Of a stretch of DNA of 64,000 nucleotides, positions 39,438 through 49,342 are shown one piece after another. The position numbers were made by a program, and so were the translations under genes. Source of the DNA: JBLHZY01 sp050633265 (GTDB taxonomy: Bacteria > Pseudomonadota > Alphaproteobacteria > Rhodobacterales > Rhodobacteraceae); contig JBOEGE010000010.1 of assembly GCA_050633265.1 (NCBI GenBank), positions 19,360 through 83,359 on the forward strand, given 5' to 3'. Position 1 is the stretch's first letter, and every line of letters begins with the position of its first letter. The notes under the pieces were generated by a model. That model had not been told where the DNA came from, made no database searches, and saw only the letters and a program-made list of their open reading frames with translations.

Positions 39438-41525
39438 TTACGCATCGTAATACCCGCCCCCATAGCTTGAATAAGCTCCGTAGGCCTCGCCGTAGCCATA
39501 TTTCTTCATCCCTTTTGGATCGACTTGCGAGAGCACCAGCCCGGTTGGTTTGAGGTTCACCGCGGCCAGTTCATTCAGAGCGGCGCGCAGTTGGGTTTTG
39601 GTCGTGCTATCCCATTTCACCGTAAACATAATCGCATCGCAGAGCTGCCCGATAACGCGGGCATCGGGCACGACGAGAACAGGCGGCGTATCAATGATGA
39701 TATAGTCGTAAATGGCGCGGGCTTCTTTGAGGAAGGCGGCGAATTTATCCGAGGCAAAAACATCGGCGGCATTGATATGCGAGACCTGCCCCATCAAAAT
39801 ATCCGCACCCATCCGCTCGCTTTTGATCACAGCATCATCCAAAGCAACCTCGCCAGAAACCACGGAGAGAATCCCATGCTCGCCCGCTTCAACCTTGAAA
39901 TATTCGTCAAGCGTGCGGCGGCGAATATCGCCCTCAATCAACAAGACTTTTTTGCCCATCCCGGAAAGGTTTTGAACAAGCGAAATCGCCTGAGTTGTTT
40001 TGCCTTCTCCGGGGATTGTTGAGGTCGACATGATGATTTGCGGCGGGTGATCAACATCAGACAACAGAATAGACGTGCGCATGTTGCGAACGGCTTCAAC
40101 CGCGGGTGATGTCGGCTTGTCTTTGAGATATTGGATAAGATCGCCGCGCGCGACTGTTGGAAAGAGCGGGATCTGCCCAATAACCTGCAAGCCGGTCGAT
40201 GCTTGCAGATCTTCTGCGTTGCGAAACCCATTGGCGCGCATCTCACGCAGCAAAACAAAACCCGCGCCCGCCATGAGCCCAAGGATAAGCGACAGCGCAG
40301 CAACCATGCTTGTGCGCGGCGAGACTTTTTGCCCATCAATCGCAGTCGACAAAACCCGTGCATCGGGCTGTTGGATGCCTTGCTGGATGGTTGTTTCTTT
40401 GAGACGGGTCAGGAAGGTCTCATAGAGCACAGAGGTCGTATCGGCTTCGCGCTGAAGCTGCTGCAATTGTGCGAGTTTCGTCGCCTGCTCATCAACCCGC
40501 GCTTCGATCGCTATGATTGTTTCTTCCAGCGCATCGACCTGTGTTTGCGCCCGCTCGACCGCGCTTTTGGAGCGTTCGATCAAAGAGGTGAGGCGCTTTT
40601 GAAATGCGTTATCCTCTGCCAGCAGCGCGCGCGGTGTTCCCAGCCGGGCAAGGCGTGTGAGGGTTGGATCTTGGGTGAGTTCGAGAATGGCGGTGATATC
40701 ATTGGTTGCGACAACCGTTGTGAGCTGAGTCAAATTCGCGGCGGCCTGCGCGGCATCATTGCGCTCACCAATCAAACGTTCGCGCAGATCGCGCACCTGT
40801 TGGTTCAGCAGTTGCAAGCCTTCTGCATTGATATAATCCGCAGCGGCCGTTTGATTTTTGAGCTCATCATCGCGGTTTTTCAGCTCTTCCTCGAGCTCGA
40901 CCACACGGGCCGAAAGCCATGTCACAGCATCTTCAAGGGTCTCAAACTTTACGCGAATTTGATCCTCAAGGTAGAGCTTGGCCAAAGTATTGGCGATGAT
41001 CCGCGATTTCTCTGCGCTTTGCGTCGTTACGCTGATGGAGATGATAAAAGTCTGGCGGCGCACAGAGGTTGAAATGGCGGCCTGAAGATTGGCAACGATC
41101 TTGTTCAGGACCTGTTGCTCGCTCATCTCTTCATTGCTGCGGCCAAGCAAAGCGCCAAGCGAAAAAAGCGGCTTGTCGCGAATGGCCGGGTTAAATTCAG
41201 GATCATTGACCAGATCAAGCTTGGCCGCCAATCTCTCCATCAGATCGCGCGAGCGCATCACCTCTAACTCAGTGTTAAGGGATTCACTTTCTGAAGAAAC
41301 GCCTGTCGCCACGGCCTGAATATCAATGACCGATGGTCCTCTTTCCTTCACCGCAAGGGTTGTGGAGGATGTATAGGTCGGAACGGCGACAAACAGCGCA
41401 TAGAGAATGCCCAGAACCGCGGCGGTGATGGCTGCCAGAGCGATCCAGGCCTTCCCGCGCCATAGGGTGCCAAGCAGGGCGGCAAGATCAATCTCGTCCT
41501 CAAAATCTTTAACGGTATCACTCAC
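39438..41525 (-). CDS. Polysaccharide co-polymerase with bacterial tyrosine kinase domain (Wzz/BY-kinase)
   Basis: 695 residues. An N-terminal Wzz domain begins with a membrane helix (WIALAAITAAVLGILYALFVAV), followed by a long periplasmic coiled-coil part (residues about 190-370) and a second helix near 405 (MVAALSLILGLMAGAGFVLL). The cytoplasmic kinase part has Walker A STIPGEGKTT near 505, Walker A' VLLIEGDIRRRTL and Walker B IIIDTPPVL. The C-terminus is a tyrosine cluster (YGYGEAYGAYSSYGGGYYDA) for autophosphorylation. Such proteins set chain length and export of exopolysaccharide with the Wza-like channel, encoded upstream here. Confidence 0.93.
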   Translation of the reverse strand: MSDTVKDFEDEIDLAALLGTLWRGKAWIALAAITAAVLGILYALFVAVPTYTSSTTLAVKERGPSVIDIQAVATGVSSESESLNTELEVMRSRDLMERLAAKLDLVNDPEFNPAIRDKPLFSLGALLGRSNEEMSEQQVLNKIVANLQAAISTSVRRQTFIISISVTTQSAEKSRIIANTLAKLYLEDQIRVKFETLEDAVTWLSARVVELEEELKNRDDELKNQTAAADYINAEGLQLLNQQVRDLRERLIGERNDAAQAAANLTQLTTVVATNDITAILELTQDPTLTRLARLGTPRALLAEDNAFQKRLTSLIERSKSAVERAQTQVDALEETIIAIEARVDEQATKLAQLQQLQREADTTSVLYETFLTRLKETTIQQGIQQPDARVLSTAIDGQKVSPRTSMVAALSLILGLMAGAGFVLLREMRANGFRNAEDLQASTGLQVIGQIPLFPTVARGDLIQYLKDKPTSPAVEAVRNMRTSILLSDVDHPPQIIMSTSTIPGEGKTTQAISLVQNLSGMGKKVLLIEGDIRRRTLDEYFKVEAGEHGILSVVSGEVALDDAVIKSERMGADILMGQVSHINAADVFASDKFAAFLKEARAIYDYIIIDTPPVLVVPDARVIGQLCDAIMFTVKWDSTTKTQLRAALNELAAVNLKPTGLVLSQVDPKGMKKYGYGEAYGAYSSYGGGYYDA

Positions 41526-41641
41526 GAGATATGGCCCTTCTGTCCTGTCACAGGCGCGCAGAGCGGCCTTATCTTTGTCTTGCTTGTAGCAGCACGGTCG
41601 AAAACATCAATCGGTGGCGGGGCCGATAACAGCAAATTGCC

Positions 41642-42385
41642 TCATAGGGTTTCTTGCAAAAACGATACATCCGCCCCGGCAAAGATCGCGGCCGTCAGGG
41701 CACCTGTGGCATAGGCGCCTGTATCAATGCTGACGCGCCCCTGCGCGATCGACGGCTGATCAACAATTGTATGGCCGTGCACAACCCAATGCCCATCTAC
41801 GCGGGCTTGCTTGCGAAATTGCGGATGGCCCCAGATCAGCGGCTTTTCCCCCTGCTCTTCTATCGGCACCTCTGGATTGGCGCCTGCATGGATCGCATAG
41901 AGATTGCCGTATTTTGCATAAAGCGGGCGCTGCATCAGCCAGTTGATTTGCTTGTCGCCCATGGCCAGCGCCAAAGCATCGCGCATTTTGGTGAGCTCGC
42001 TTTGTGCGCCCGAAACACCATAACTTGCCACCGTTTGAAGCCCACCATTGCGCAACCACCGCGCCCCGCGTTCCTCTGGGTTATCAAGAAAATCGAGGCA
42101 CATGCGCTCGTGATTGCCGAGCAGGCAGGTGGCCTCGGGCATATCCATCACCATCTCGATCACACGCGCGCTTTGTTCACCGCGATCAATCAGATCACCA
42201 ACGAAAAGAATATGGGCCTCTGGATGCGCAGATTGAAGCTTGCCAACAAGCCCTTCTGCCAATTTGGCGCAGCCATGAATATCGCCAATCGCCGCAAGCG
42301 GCCCATTCACCAAAAGAGGCTGAATGTCGATCTCAGGCGCGGGGGGCGGCACCTTTCCAAAGAGGCGGCTCAAAAAATTTCTCAT
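41642..42385 (-). CDS. Metallophosphoesterase, PPP-type serine/threonine phosphatase
   Basis: 247 residues with the three PPP motifs: GDIHGCAKL near residue 33, GDLIDRGEQ near 63 and GNHERM near 85, with later metal-binding histidines (AIHAGAN and WVVHGHTIVDQP). It binds two metal ions and removes phosphate from proteins or diadenosine polyphosphates. It lies between the export channel and tyrosine kinase genes on the same strand, where other bacteria carry a low-molecular-weight tyrosine phosphatase, so it may control the kinase; this is inference. Confidence 0.9.
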   Translation of the reverse strand: MRNFLSRLFGKVPPPAPEIDIQPLLVNGPLAAIGDIHGCAKLAEGLVGKLQSAHPEAHILFVGDLIDRGEQSARVIEMVMDMPEATCLLGNHERMCLDFLDNPEERGARWLRNGGLQTVASYGVSGAQSELTKMRDALALAMGDKQINWLMQRPLYAKYGNLYAIHAGANPEVPIEEQGEKPLIWGHPQFRKQARVDGHWVVHGHTIVDQPSIAQGRVSIDTGAYATGALTAAIFAGADVSFLQETL

Positions 42386-42423
42386 CTGCCCTCTGCCGTA
42401 TTGAATTGCAGCGCCAAAGCCCC

Positions 42424-43779
42424 CTACCCTGTAACGCCTGCGAGCCCTGCATTAAACAGCGATGGCAAAGCTTGCTGAAGCGCGCGGCCCCAAGTTGTAA
42501 TCGGCTGGGCTTTGATGAAAACAATATCGTTTGGACGCATTTCAAAACGCGTTGCCATGGTCATATTAACGACATTGCGCGCATCAAGATGATAGGCCAA
42601 AACCCGGGCGCTTTCATCTGAACGCAGCACATAAATCTGTGAAGGATTGCCCGTCGCTGTGGCAACCCCGCCCGCATCGAGCAGCACTTCTGCAAGCGTG
42701 ATATCATTCTCAAACGGCAGCGGCATCCGCGCTTGCGTGCCAACTTCGCCCATCAAGAAAACATAATCGCGATCAACAGCACCCGCCTCAAGGCGCGCAT
42801 TAAACGTGCTGCGCCGCTCTTGCAATTCATTGCGGCGCATCAAAATCTCGGCCTGCAATTCATCAAGCGCTGCATTGCGCGCCCGTTGGCGCAGATCAAG
42901 CACGTTGATTTTACTTTCATAAAACGCCTGCGCCTGTGTCAGGTCATAGGCATCATCCACATAAACACTATCCCCATCTGCAAGGGTCGTTTTTTGCAGG
43001 TTTTGGTCTTTGAAATAATTCTCAAGCGGGATCTGATAAAGCGTGCCATCGCGGTAAATGCGGATCGTGGCATATTGCTGCTGCTTGATCGTGATGCCGC
43101 CCGCGGCCGTCAAAGCTTCATCCAGACGCAGCGGCGAAAGGCTGATCGGAACGAGAATGGATTGCCCAACGGCCCCGCCAATGCTCACGCGTTTGGATTT
43201 AAACTCAGCGATCTCAAGGCTAAACTCCGGGTCGAGCTGATTTTGAACAAGGCGGCGAAACACCCGCTCTTCGGCCTCTTCAACCGTTAACCCTGCAATC
43301 GGAACCGCGCCCACTTCGGGGATCGCAATCGCGCCATCATCGCGCACCGTATAGCCCTGGCGCTGACTCTGGGCTGCAAGCAATCCGCTTAGCTGCTCAA
43401 CTGTATTTCCGCCCGCGCGGGTTGCCAGAAGGATCACATCACCAATGCCGATCTCATAAGGCGCGGCGGGGATTTCCGGCGGCGCGCGCAGGATCATCTG
43501 CGCAGGCGGTGTAAGATCAGGAACGTCGGGCTCTTGCGGCAAAGCCCCAAACCCGCGCACAGCACCGCCCGCCCCGGCTGTTTGAAAAAACGCCGCCGGC
43601 AAGCTTCGCGGCGTATAGGCAGAGCGATTGGCCGTGCTCAGGGAGTCCGGCGTTACAGGGATAACCGTTACATCAAGAGCGGTGTTTTCTGTGGAAACTG
43701 TTGGGCTTGTATAGGTCACGCCACAAGCACTCAGTGTGAGCGCAACACAGGCGGCAACACTCATACGAATAAGCAACAT
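42424..43779 (-). CDS. Polysaccharide export outer-membrane lipoprotein (Wza/OPX family)
   Basis: 451 residues. The lipoprotein signal ends in LSACG, so the protein is attached to the outer membrane. A Poly_export domain starts near residue 100 (YEIGIGDVILLATR), followed by SLBB repeats (IGGAVGQSILVPISL and MGEVGTQARMPLPF). The family forms the outer-membrane channel for capsule or exopolysaccharide. It is the first gene of the three-gene export module. No glycosyltransferase, flippase or polymerase gene is close. Confidence 0.92.
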   Translation of the reverse strand: MLLIRMSVAACVALTLSACGVTYTSPTVSTENTALDVTVIPVTPDSLSTANRSAYTPRSLPAAFFQTAGAGGAVRGFGALPQEPDVPDLTPPAQMILRAPPEIPAAPYEIGIGDVILLATRAGGNTVEQLSGLLAAQSQRQGYTVRDDGAIAIPEVGAVPIAGLTVEEAEERVFRRLVQNQLDPEFSLEIAEFKSKRVSIGGAVGQSILVPISLSPLRLDEALTAAGGITIKQQQYATIRIYRDGTLYQIPLENYFKDQNLQKTTLADGDSVYVDDAYDLTQAQAFYESKINVLDLRQRARNAALDELQAEILMRRNELQERRSTFNARLEAGAVDRDYVFLMGEVGTQARMPLPFENDITLAEVLLDAGGVATATGNPSQIYVLRSDESARVLAYHLDARNVVNMTMATRFEMRPNDIVFIKAQPITTWGRALQQALPSLFNAGLAGVTG

Positions 43780-44030
43780 CTAGGATTCCAACTTCGGCCA
43801 CAGGATAGGAACCAACATTAACCGTGTTTCTCAATCTGTGCCACCGCCCAAATAGGCCAACGGCGCTTTACGGCGCAAAGTTGTTGTTAGATTGACACGG
43901 CACCCCCCCCGCGCGGCCAGGAAAATGGGCCGCCGCTGCGCGCGATTGCGATCACTGCGCTCTCTTTGAAAATGAAGCGTTTTGCACGCGATTCAAAGCG
44001 AAACGGCCCCCAATAGCCAAAAACCTGGCC

Positions 44031-44753
44031 CTAATACCGCAATTGCGTGCGCATATAACTGTCGCTGATAACGCCCGTCATTGCCGCGCGCGCAGCTGTC
44101 GCTTCTCCATGGGCGATGGCAATGGCAATGGCGCGGTGTTTGCGGGCCACATCGACCTTACTTTGCGGAAACGCATCGTTTGCCTCGGTCATAAACAGCG
44201 AATAAAGCGCCGTTTGGACCATATCACCCAATGAATGCAGGAAACGATTGCCCGAGAGCTTGAGAATCTGTTTGTGGAACTCGTAATCAGCAACAGCAAA
44301 GGCGGCGCGATCTGTTGCGTTTTCCATATCGTCGCAAAGCTGGGTCAGCCGTGCGCTATCAACCGAATTGACCATAGTTGCGGCTTTTGCGGCGGCGGCA
44401 GGCTCAAAAATCATCCGGATTTCAAAAAGCTCTTCATAGAATTGGGCCGGATTCTTCTGCGCGGCGTGCCACATCAAGACATCCTCATCAAACATGTTCC
44501 AATCGTCTGAGCGGCGCACATGGGTTCCTACCTTGGCCTTGGATTGGATCAGGCCTTTGGCGATCAATGTCTTTTTGGCTTCGCGAACAACGGTGCGCGA
44601 GACCCCATACATTTCGCAAAGATCCGGATCCAATGGGATCATCGTCCCTTGGGGATACTCTCCTGCAACAATGGCGGCGCCCAATTGATCAACGACAAAA
44701 GTTGTGTGGTTTGAGGCCCGATCAGCCCGCCCTCCAGACTGCACAAAACTCAT
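44031..44753 (-). CDS. GntR-family (FadR-type) transcriptional regulator
   Basis: 240 residues. A GntR winged helix at the N-terminus (GEYPQGTMIPLDPDLCEMYG, VSRTVVREAKKTLIAKGL) and a helical FCD ligand domain with metal-binding-type residues. The ATG at 44751-44753 overlaps the TGA of the permease gene; the longer frame to 44870 lies within that gene and was rejected. It is the last gene of the sugar ABC transporter operon and probably represses it until the sugar or a sugar acid is present. Confidence 0.9.
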   Translation of the reverse strand: MSFVQSGGRADRASNHTTFVVDQLGAAIVAGEYPQGTMIPLDPDLCEMYGVSRTVVREAKKTLIAKGLIQSKAKVGTHVRRSDDWNMFDEDVLMWHAAQKNPAQFYEELFEIRMIFEPAAAAKAATMVNSVDSARLTQLCDDMENATDRAAFAVADYEFHKQILKLSGNRFLHSLGDMVQTALYSLFMTEANDAFPQSKVDVARKHRAIAIAIAHGEATAARAAMTGVISDSYMRTQLRY

Positions 44754-45742
44754 GATCGCGTGATGAAGCCAGCTGCTGCTTTTCTGCGTGCTATTGATGC
44801 CCAAGTCAGTCCCTTTTGCATCAGGATGAATGCAAACAGCAAACCCCCAATAACGATTTTTGTCCACCAACTCGAAAGCGAGCCATCAAAGACGATGTAA
44901 GTCTGTATCAGACCCATGATCAAGATGCCAAAGAAGGTCCCACCGACAAAACCATAGCCTCCGGTTAGCAATGTTCCGCCAATGACCACGGCTGCGATGG
45001 CATCAAGCTCTACCCCGACGGTCGCCAAGGAATACCCGGCCGAAGTATAGAGTGAAAAGATGATGCCCGACAGGCCTGCAAGCCCGCCCGAAATAGCATA
45101 GACGCCGATGGTCGTTGCGCCAACCGGCACCCCCATCAAACGCGAGGTCGTGATGCCGCCGCCCAAAGCATAAACGTTTTGGCCAAAGCGGGTTCTGTGG
45201 GCGATCAGCGCGCCTGCGATAAAGGTCAAAATCATCACGCCGCCGATAAGGCGAAACCGCGCCCCGCCCGCCGTTTTCCAGTAAAGCGATTGCAGTGTTT
45301 CATAAAACTCATGGGTTATGGGGACGGAATCCGTTGAAAGCAGATAAGCCGCGCCGCGGGCCAGAAACATCCCCGCAAGTGTGACGATAAAGGAGGGCAT
45401 TTCGAGGTAATGAATGATCGCGCCCATGGCCGCCCCAAAGAGCGTTGTGATCCCTAAAACAAGCGCAAAGGCCATGAGCGGATGTATCGATGTATCCCGC
45501 AGGATCACCGCCAAAAAGACGCCGCTAAAGGCGATGACCGACCCAACCGAAAGATCAATTCCGCCCGAGAGAATAACAAATGTCATGCCCACTGCGACGA
45601 TCCCAAGAAAGGCGTTGTCTGTGAGCAGATTGGCCACGACCCGAAGAGAAAGCATCGAGGGATATTGCGAGGCACAAAGCGCATAGGCCACAACAAAAGT
45701 TGCCAGCGTGACGATCAGCGGAAGATGGGCGGCGCGGATCAT
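44750..45742 (-). CDS. yjfF: Sugar ABC transporter permease YjfF
   Basis: 330 residues with about nine membrane helices, a BPD_transp_2 permease of the ribose/galactose type. The GGIDLSVGSVIAFSGV and LTGGYGFVGGTFFGILIMG stretches are family signatures. With YtfT it makes the membrane channel of the YtfQRT-YjfF importer, which in Escherichia coli carries galactofuranose. Overlaps of 4 bp with both neighbours indicate one operon. Confidence 0.9.
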   Translation of the reverse strand: MIRAAHLPLIVTLATFVVAYALCASQYPSMLSLRVVANLLTDNAFLGIVAVGMTFVILSGGIDLSVGSVIAFSGVFLAVILRDTSIHPLMAFALVLGITTLFGAAMGAIIHYLEMPSFIVTLAGMFLARGAAYLLSTDSVPITHEFYETLQSLYWKTAGGARFRLIGGVMILTFIAGALIAHRTRFGQNVYALGGGITTSRLMGVPVGATTIGVYAISGGLAGLSGIIFSLYTSAGYSLATVGVELDAIAAVVIGGTLLTGGYGFVGGTFFGILIMGLIQTYIVFDGSLSSWWTKIVIGGLLFAFILMQKGLTWASIARRKAAAGFITRS

Positions 45743-46776
45743 TGTTGGTCCTCCTTAAGGGGGCTGGTCAGTTTGGCGCTTGATGGCGGCAGGGATGAGG
45801 CGCGCAGAATATACAGCAAATGGGCGACTTTGGGCGATTGGATCACGAGAATTGCGAGGATCAGCAGCGCCTTAATGATCAGGTTGAATTCCGGCGGCAT
45901 GCCCGAAAGCAGGATCACAGAATTGACCGATTGGATGATCATAGCCCCGAGCAAGGAGCCAACAATCGAGAAGCGCCCCCCAAGCAGGCTGTTGCCCCCA
46001 ATAACAACCGCGAGGATCGCATCCAGTTCAAGCCAAAGCCCGGCGTTATTGGCATCTGCCCCTTGAATATCGGCGGCCACGATAACGCCCGCAATGGCCG
46101 CGCCGATCCCCGAAACAATATAGACACAGAGCAAAAGCACGCGGCTGTTTATCCCCGCAAGGCGCGATGACGCCTCATTTACCCCAATCGCTTCGATCAA
46201 CATCCCAAGCGCCGTGCGCCGCACAAAAAGGGCAACAAAGGCCCCGAGCGTTAGCCAAATCACAATCGGGGTCGGCACCCCCAAGATCGTTCCTGCGCCC
46301 AAATGGATCAGACCGGGATCAAGAAAGGTTAGGATCGTGCCTTCGGTGATCAGCTGCGCAATGCCCCGCCCCGCGACCATCAAAACAAGCGTGGCCACAA
46401 TGGGCTGAATGCGCAAAACAGCGACCAAAAACCCGTTCCAAAGCCCGCAAAGCGCCCCAACAGCAAGCGCGCCGGCAACTGCCCCACTCCAATGATGCCC
46501 CTCAACAACAAGCGATGCGGCCGTGGCGCCCGCGATGGCCATCACCGCACCAACCGATAGATCAATCCCCTTGGTGGCAATCACCAGTGTCATCCCAAGG
46601 CATAAAAGCGCCGTTGGAGCGCCCCGGTTGAGCACATCAATCAAATAGCCAAAGAGGCGGCCGTTTTGCAGCTCGATCTTGAAAAAATCTGGGAAAATCA
46701 AGAGGTTGAGCCCCAAAACAACTGCGAGGATGATCAGCTGTGGGGTGATGCGGCGAAAGAATACGTTGCGGTTCAT
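45739..46776 (-). CDS. ytfT: Sugar ABC transporter permease YtfT
   Basis: 345 residues with about nine helices and the GIDLSVGAVMAIAGATAASLV and LGGRFSIVGSLLGAMIIQ segments of this permease family. It is paired with YjfF. The N-terminus (RNVFFRRITPQLIILAVVLGL) starts the first helix. The gene overlaps ytfR and yjfF by 4 bp each. Confidence 0.9.
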   Translation of the reverse strand: MNRNVFFRRITPQLIILAVVLGLNLLIFPDFFKIELQNGRLFGYLIDVLNRGAPTALLCLGMTLVIATKGIDLSVGAVMAIAGATAASLVVEGHHWSGAVAGALAVGALCGLWNGFLVAVLRIQPIVATLVLMVAGRGIAQLITEGTILTFLDPGLIHLGAGTILGVPTPIVIWLTLGAFVALFVRRTALGMLIEAIGVNEASSRLAGINSRVLLLCVYIVSGIGAAIAGVIVAADIQGADANNAGLWLELDAILAVVIGGNSLLGGRFSIVGSLLGAMIIQSVNSVILLSGMPPEFNLIIKALLILAILVIQSPKVAHLLYILRASSLPPSSAKLTSPLKEDQQ

Positions 46777-48290
46777 TGCGCCGCCTCCAGTGCTGGCTCT
46801 GCGGCGATGGCGCGGATGATATTGTCTGAGGTGATCTCATCCCCCGTCAATTCGCCGACCTGGTGGCGATCGCGCAGAATAACGACCCGGTTGGCATAGG
46901 CCACGAGCTCTTCCATTTCAGAAGAGGCAACAAGCAGCGCCATACCGCTTTGCTGAAGCCGCCCGATCAGCGCGATGATTTCCGCATGTGCGCCAATATC
47001 AATGCCGCGCGTTGGCTCATCCAGGATCAGAAAATCCGGCTCTGTTGCGAGCCAGCGCGCAAGGATCGCCTTTTGCTGATTGCCGCCCGATAAAAGCCGG
47101 ATCGGCATATCAAGATTTGCAAGCCGAATATCAAGCGTGCGCACATAATGCTTTGCGATGGCTTCTATTTTGTGCCGCGCAAGTGGGCGCATCCAGCCAA
47201 GCCGCGCTTGCAGGGCAAGGGCAATATTATCGCGCACACTCAGATCGCCAACGATCCCTTCTGTCTTGCGATCTTCCGGGCAAAGCGCAAAGCCATGCGC
47301 CACCGCACCGCGCGGGTTTCGCACAACAATCTCTTGCCCGCGCAGCTGCAATTTCCCTTGATCGGCCTTCACAGCGCCAAAAATCAAATTGGCCGCTTCC
47401 GTCCTGCCAGAGCCCAAAAGCCCTGCCAATCCAACAACTTCGCCTTCGCGCAGCACAAGGTTGAATGGCTCTAACATGCCGGCTTTTTGCAACCCCTCGA
47501 TATGCAGCAAAATCTCGCCGCCCGCAGCTGGTTTGGGCGCATGGACCTGTGCCGCCAATTGGCGGCCAAGCATCAGAGCAATAACATCACCACGGCTGGC
47601 GGTTGTAAGATCAAGCCGGCCAACAACCTGCCCATTGCGCAGCACGGTGGCGCAATCGCAAATATCAAAAACCTGATCAAGAAAATGGGTGATGAAGATG
47701 ACAGAAAGCCCGCGCGCCTTAAGCTGGCGGATCACAGAAAACAGCAGCTGAACCTCGTCGTGATCAAGGCTGGCGGTTGGCTCGTCCAAGATCAGAACTT
47801 TGCCCGAAAGCTCAACCGCGCGCGCAATCGCAACGACTTGCTGAATGGCCAAAGAATAGGTCGAGAGCGGCTGACCGGGATCAATTGTGATGCCAAATTC
47901 GCGCAAGGTTTCGCGCGCATTTGCATTCATCCGGCGACGATCAACAAAGGGCCCGCGCATCGGTTGGCGGCCAAGATAGAGATTCTCAGCGACCGTTAGA
48001 TTGGGCAGAAGGTTGACCTCTTGATAAACCGTTCCGATGCCAAGCGTCTGGCTGTGATGGGTCGATTGGGGATCAATGGGCGCGCCGTCAAGCATCATCT
48101 CGCCGCCGTCGCGCCGATAAACGCCGGTAAGGCATTTGATCAAGGTCGATTTGCCCGCGCCGTTTTCCCCCAACAGAGCATGAATTTCGCCGCGCTCGAC
48201 AGTCAACTCCACATTGTCCAGGGCAACTGTGCCGGGGAAAAATTTGGAAATACCCTTTGCGTGTAGCATTGGAGTGCGGTTTTCGCTCAT
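46773..48290 (-). CDS. ytfR: Sugar ABC transporter ATP-binding protein YtfR (double ATPase)
   Basis: 505 residues with two ABC ATPase domains, as in ribose/galactofuranose importers. The first has Walker A GENGAGKST near residue 45 and VLILDEPTASLD; the second has a degenerate P-loop region, LLGSGRTEAANLIFG near 290, and a signature LLSGGNQQKAILARWL near 405 followed by LILDEPTRGID. I chose ATG 48290 with AAGGA upstream; the longer frame to 48362 has no ribosome site. It lies 98 bp downstream of ytfQ. Confidence 0.92.
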   Translation of the reverse strand: MSENRTPMLHAKGISKFFPGTVALDNVELTVERGEIHALLGENGAGKSTLIKCLTGVYRRDGGEMMLDGAPIDPQSTHHSQTLGIGTVYQEVNLLPNLTVAENLYLGRQPMRGPFVDRRRMNANARETLREFGITIDPGQPLSTYSLAIQQVVAIARAVELSGKVLILDEPTASLDHDEVQLLFSVIRQLKARGLSVIFITHFLDQVFDICDCATVLRNGQVVGRLDLTTASRGDVIALMLGRQLAAQVHAPKPAAGGEILLHIEGLQKAGMLEPFNLVLREGEVVGLAGLLGSGRTEAANLIFGAVKADQGKLQLRGQEIVVRNPRGAVAHGFALCPEDRKTEGIVGDLSVRDNIALALQARLGWMRPLARHKIEAIAKHYVRTLDIRLANLDMPIRLLSGGNQQKAILARWLATEPDFLILDEPTRGIDIGAHAEIIALIGRLQQSGMALLVASSEMEELVAYANRVVILRDRHQVGELTGDEITSDNIIRAIAAEPALEAAQ

Positions 48291-48388
48291 GAAAATGTCC
48301 TTGGGCAGAGAGGCAGAGGATGGCAGCATGCGGATTTGCACACCGCCATCCGATGGAGTCATGTTAGAATTGTTAAGGCCCTAACTGA

Positions 48389-49342
48389 CTAGTACCCAAG
48401 TCCTTTTTTGACCTCATAGATCGCCTGATTGTCATCTGCCGAGGTAAAGAGGCGCGATTCCGTTTGAATCCACTTTGGCGGCATTTTGTTGTTGTCCATA
48501 TATGCAGCCAGTGCATCAAGGGCCGGGCCGGCCATGTTGGGCGTTAGCTCAATTGTTGCGTTCATTTCGCCATTCGCAATGGCCAGATGCGCATCCGGAA
48601 CCGCATCAATCGCAACGATTTTGATGTCTTGGCCCGGCTTCAAACCGGCTTCTTTGATCGCCTGAATAGCGCCAACGGCCATGTCATCATTATGGGCATA
48701 AAGCGCACAGATATTTTCGCCGCCCTCGGCTTTTAGAAAGCTTTCCATAACAACCTTGCCCTGCGAGCGGGTGAAATCCCCCGTCTGTGAGCGAACAATT
48801 TTCAGGTTGTCATGGCCTGCAATTGCCATTTCAAACCCGTTCTTGCGATCAATGGCGGGCGACGATCCGGTTGTGCCTTGGAGTTCAACAATCCGGCAAT
48901 CTGCGCCGGCCAGATCATCAACCAGCCATTGCCCCGCGACCTTGCCCTCATGCACCAGATCCGATGTGACGGCGGTCAGATAAAGATCATCGGGCGCATC
49001 AACTGTCCGGTCCAAAAGGATGACTGGAATGTTTGCGTCCTTGGCCTCTTCAAGCACCTCATCCCAACCTGTTGCAACTACCGGCGCGACCAAAATAGCA
49101 TCAACCCCTTGCGCCACGAAAGAGCGCAGGGCGGCGATCTGGTTTTCTTGTTTTTGCTGTGCGTCGGCAAATTTTAGATTGATGCCCCGCTCTTGGGCTT
49201 GCTGTTTCGTGACCGTGGTCTCGGCGGCGCGCCAGCCGGATTCTGATCCGATCTGCGAAAAGCCAATGGTCAAGTCGGCAGCGCTTGCCGCAAAGGGCGA
49301 CAGAGCGACAACGCTCGCGAGTAAAGCTGATTTGATAGACAT
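48389..49342 (-). CDS. ytfQ: Sugar ABC transporter substrate-binding protein YtfQ
   Basis: 317 residues with a signal peptide (LLASVVALSPFAASA, cut before ADLTIG). The mature sequence follows Escherichia coli YtfQ closely: TIGFSQIGSESGWRAAET, QQKQENQIAALRSFVAQGVD, APVVATGWDEVL, YAHNDDM and ELTPNMAGPA. YtfQ binds galactofuranose and galactose in the periplasm. It is the first gene of the operon; a strong AT-rich promoter with inverted repeats precedes it. No sugar-degrading gene is in the window, so breakdown must be encoded elsewhere. Confidence 0.92.
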   Translation of the reverse strand: MSIKSALLASVVALSPFAASAADLTIGFSQIGSESGWRAAETTVTKQQAQERGINLKFADAQQKQENQIAALRSFVAQGVDAILVAPVVATGWDEVLEEAKDANIPVILLDRTVDAPDDLYLTAVTSDLVHEGKVAGQWLVDDLAGADCRIVELQGTTGSSPAIDRKNGFEMAIAGHDNLKIVRSQTGDFTRSQGKVVMESFLKAEGGENICALYAHNDDMAVGAIQAIKEAGLKPGQDIKIVAIDAVPDAHLAIANGEMNATIELTPNMAGPALDALAAYMDNNKMPPKWIQTESRLFTSADDNQAIYEVKKGLGY

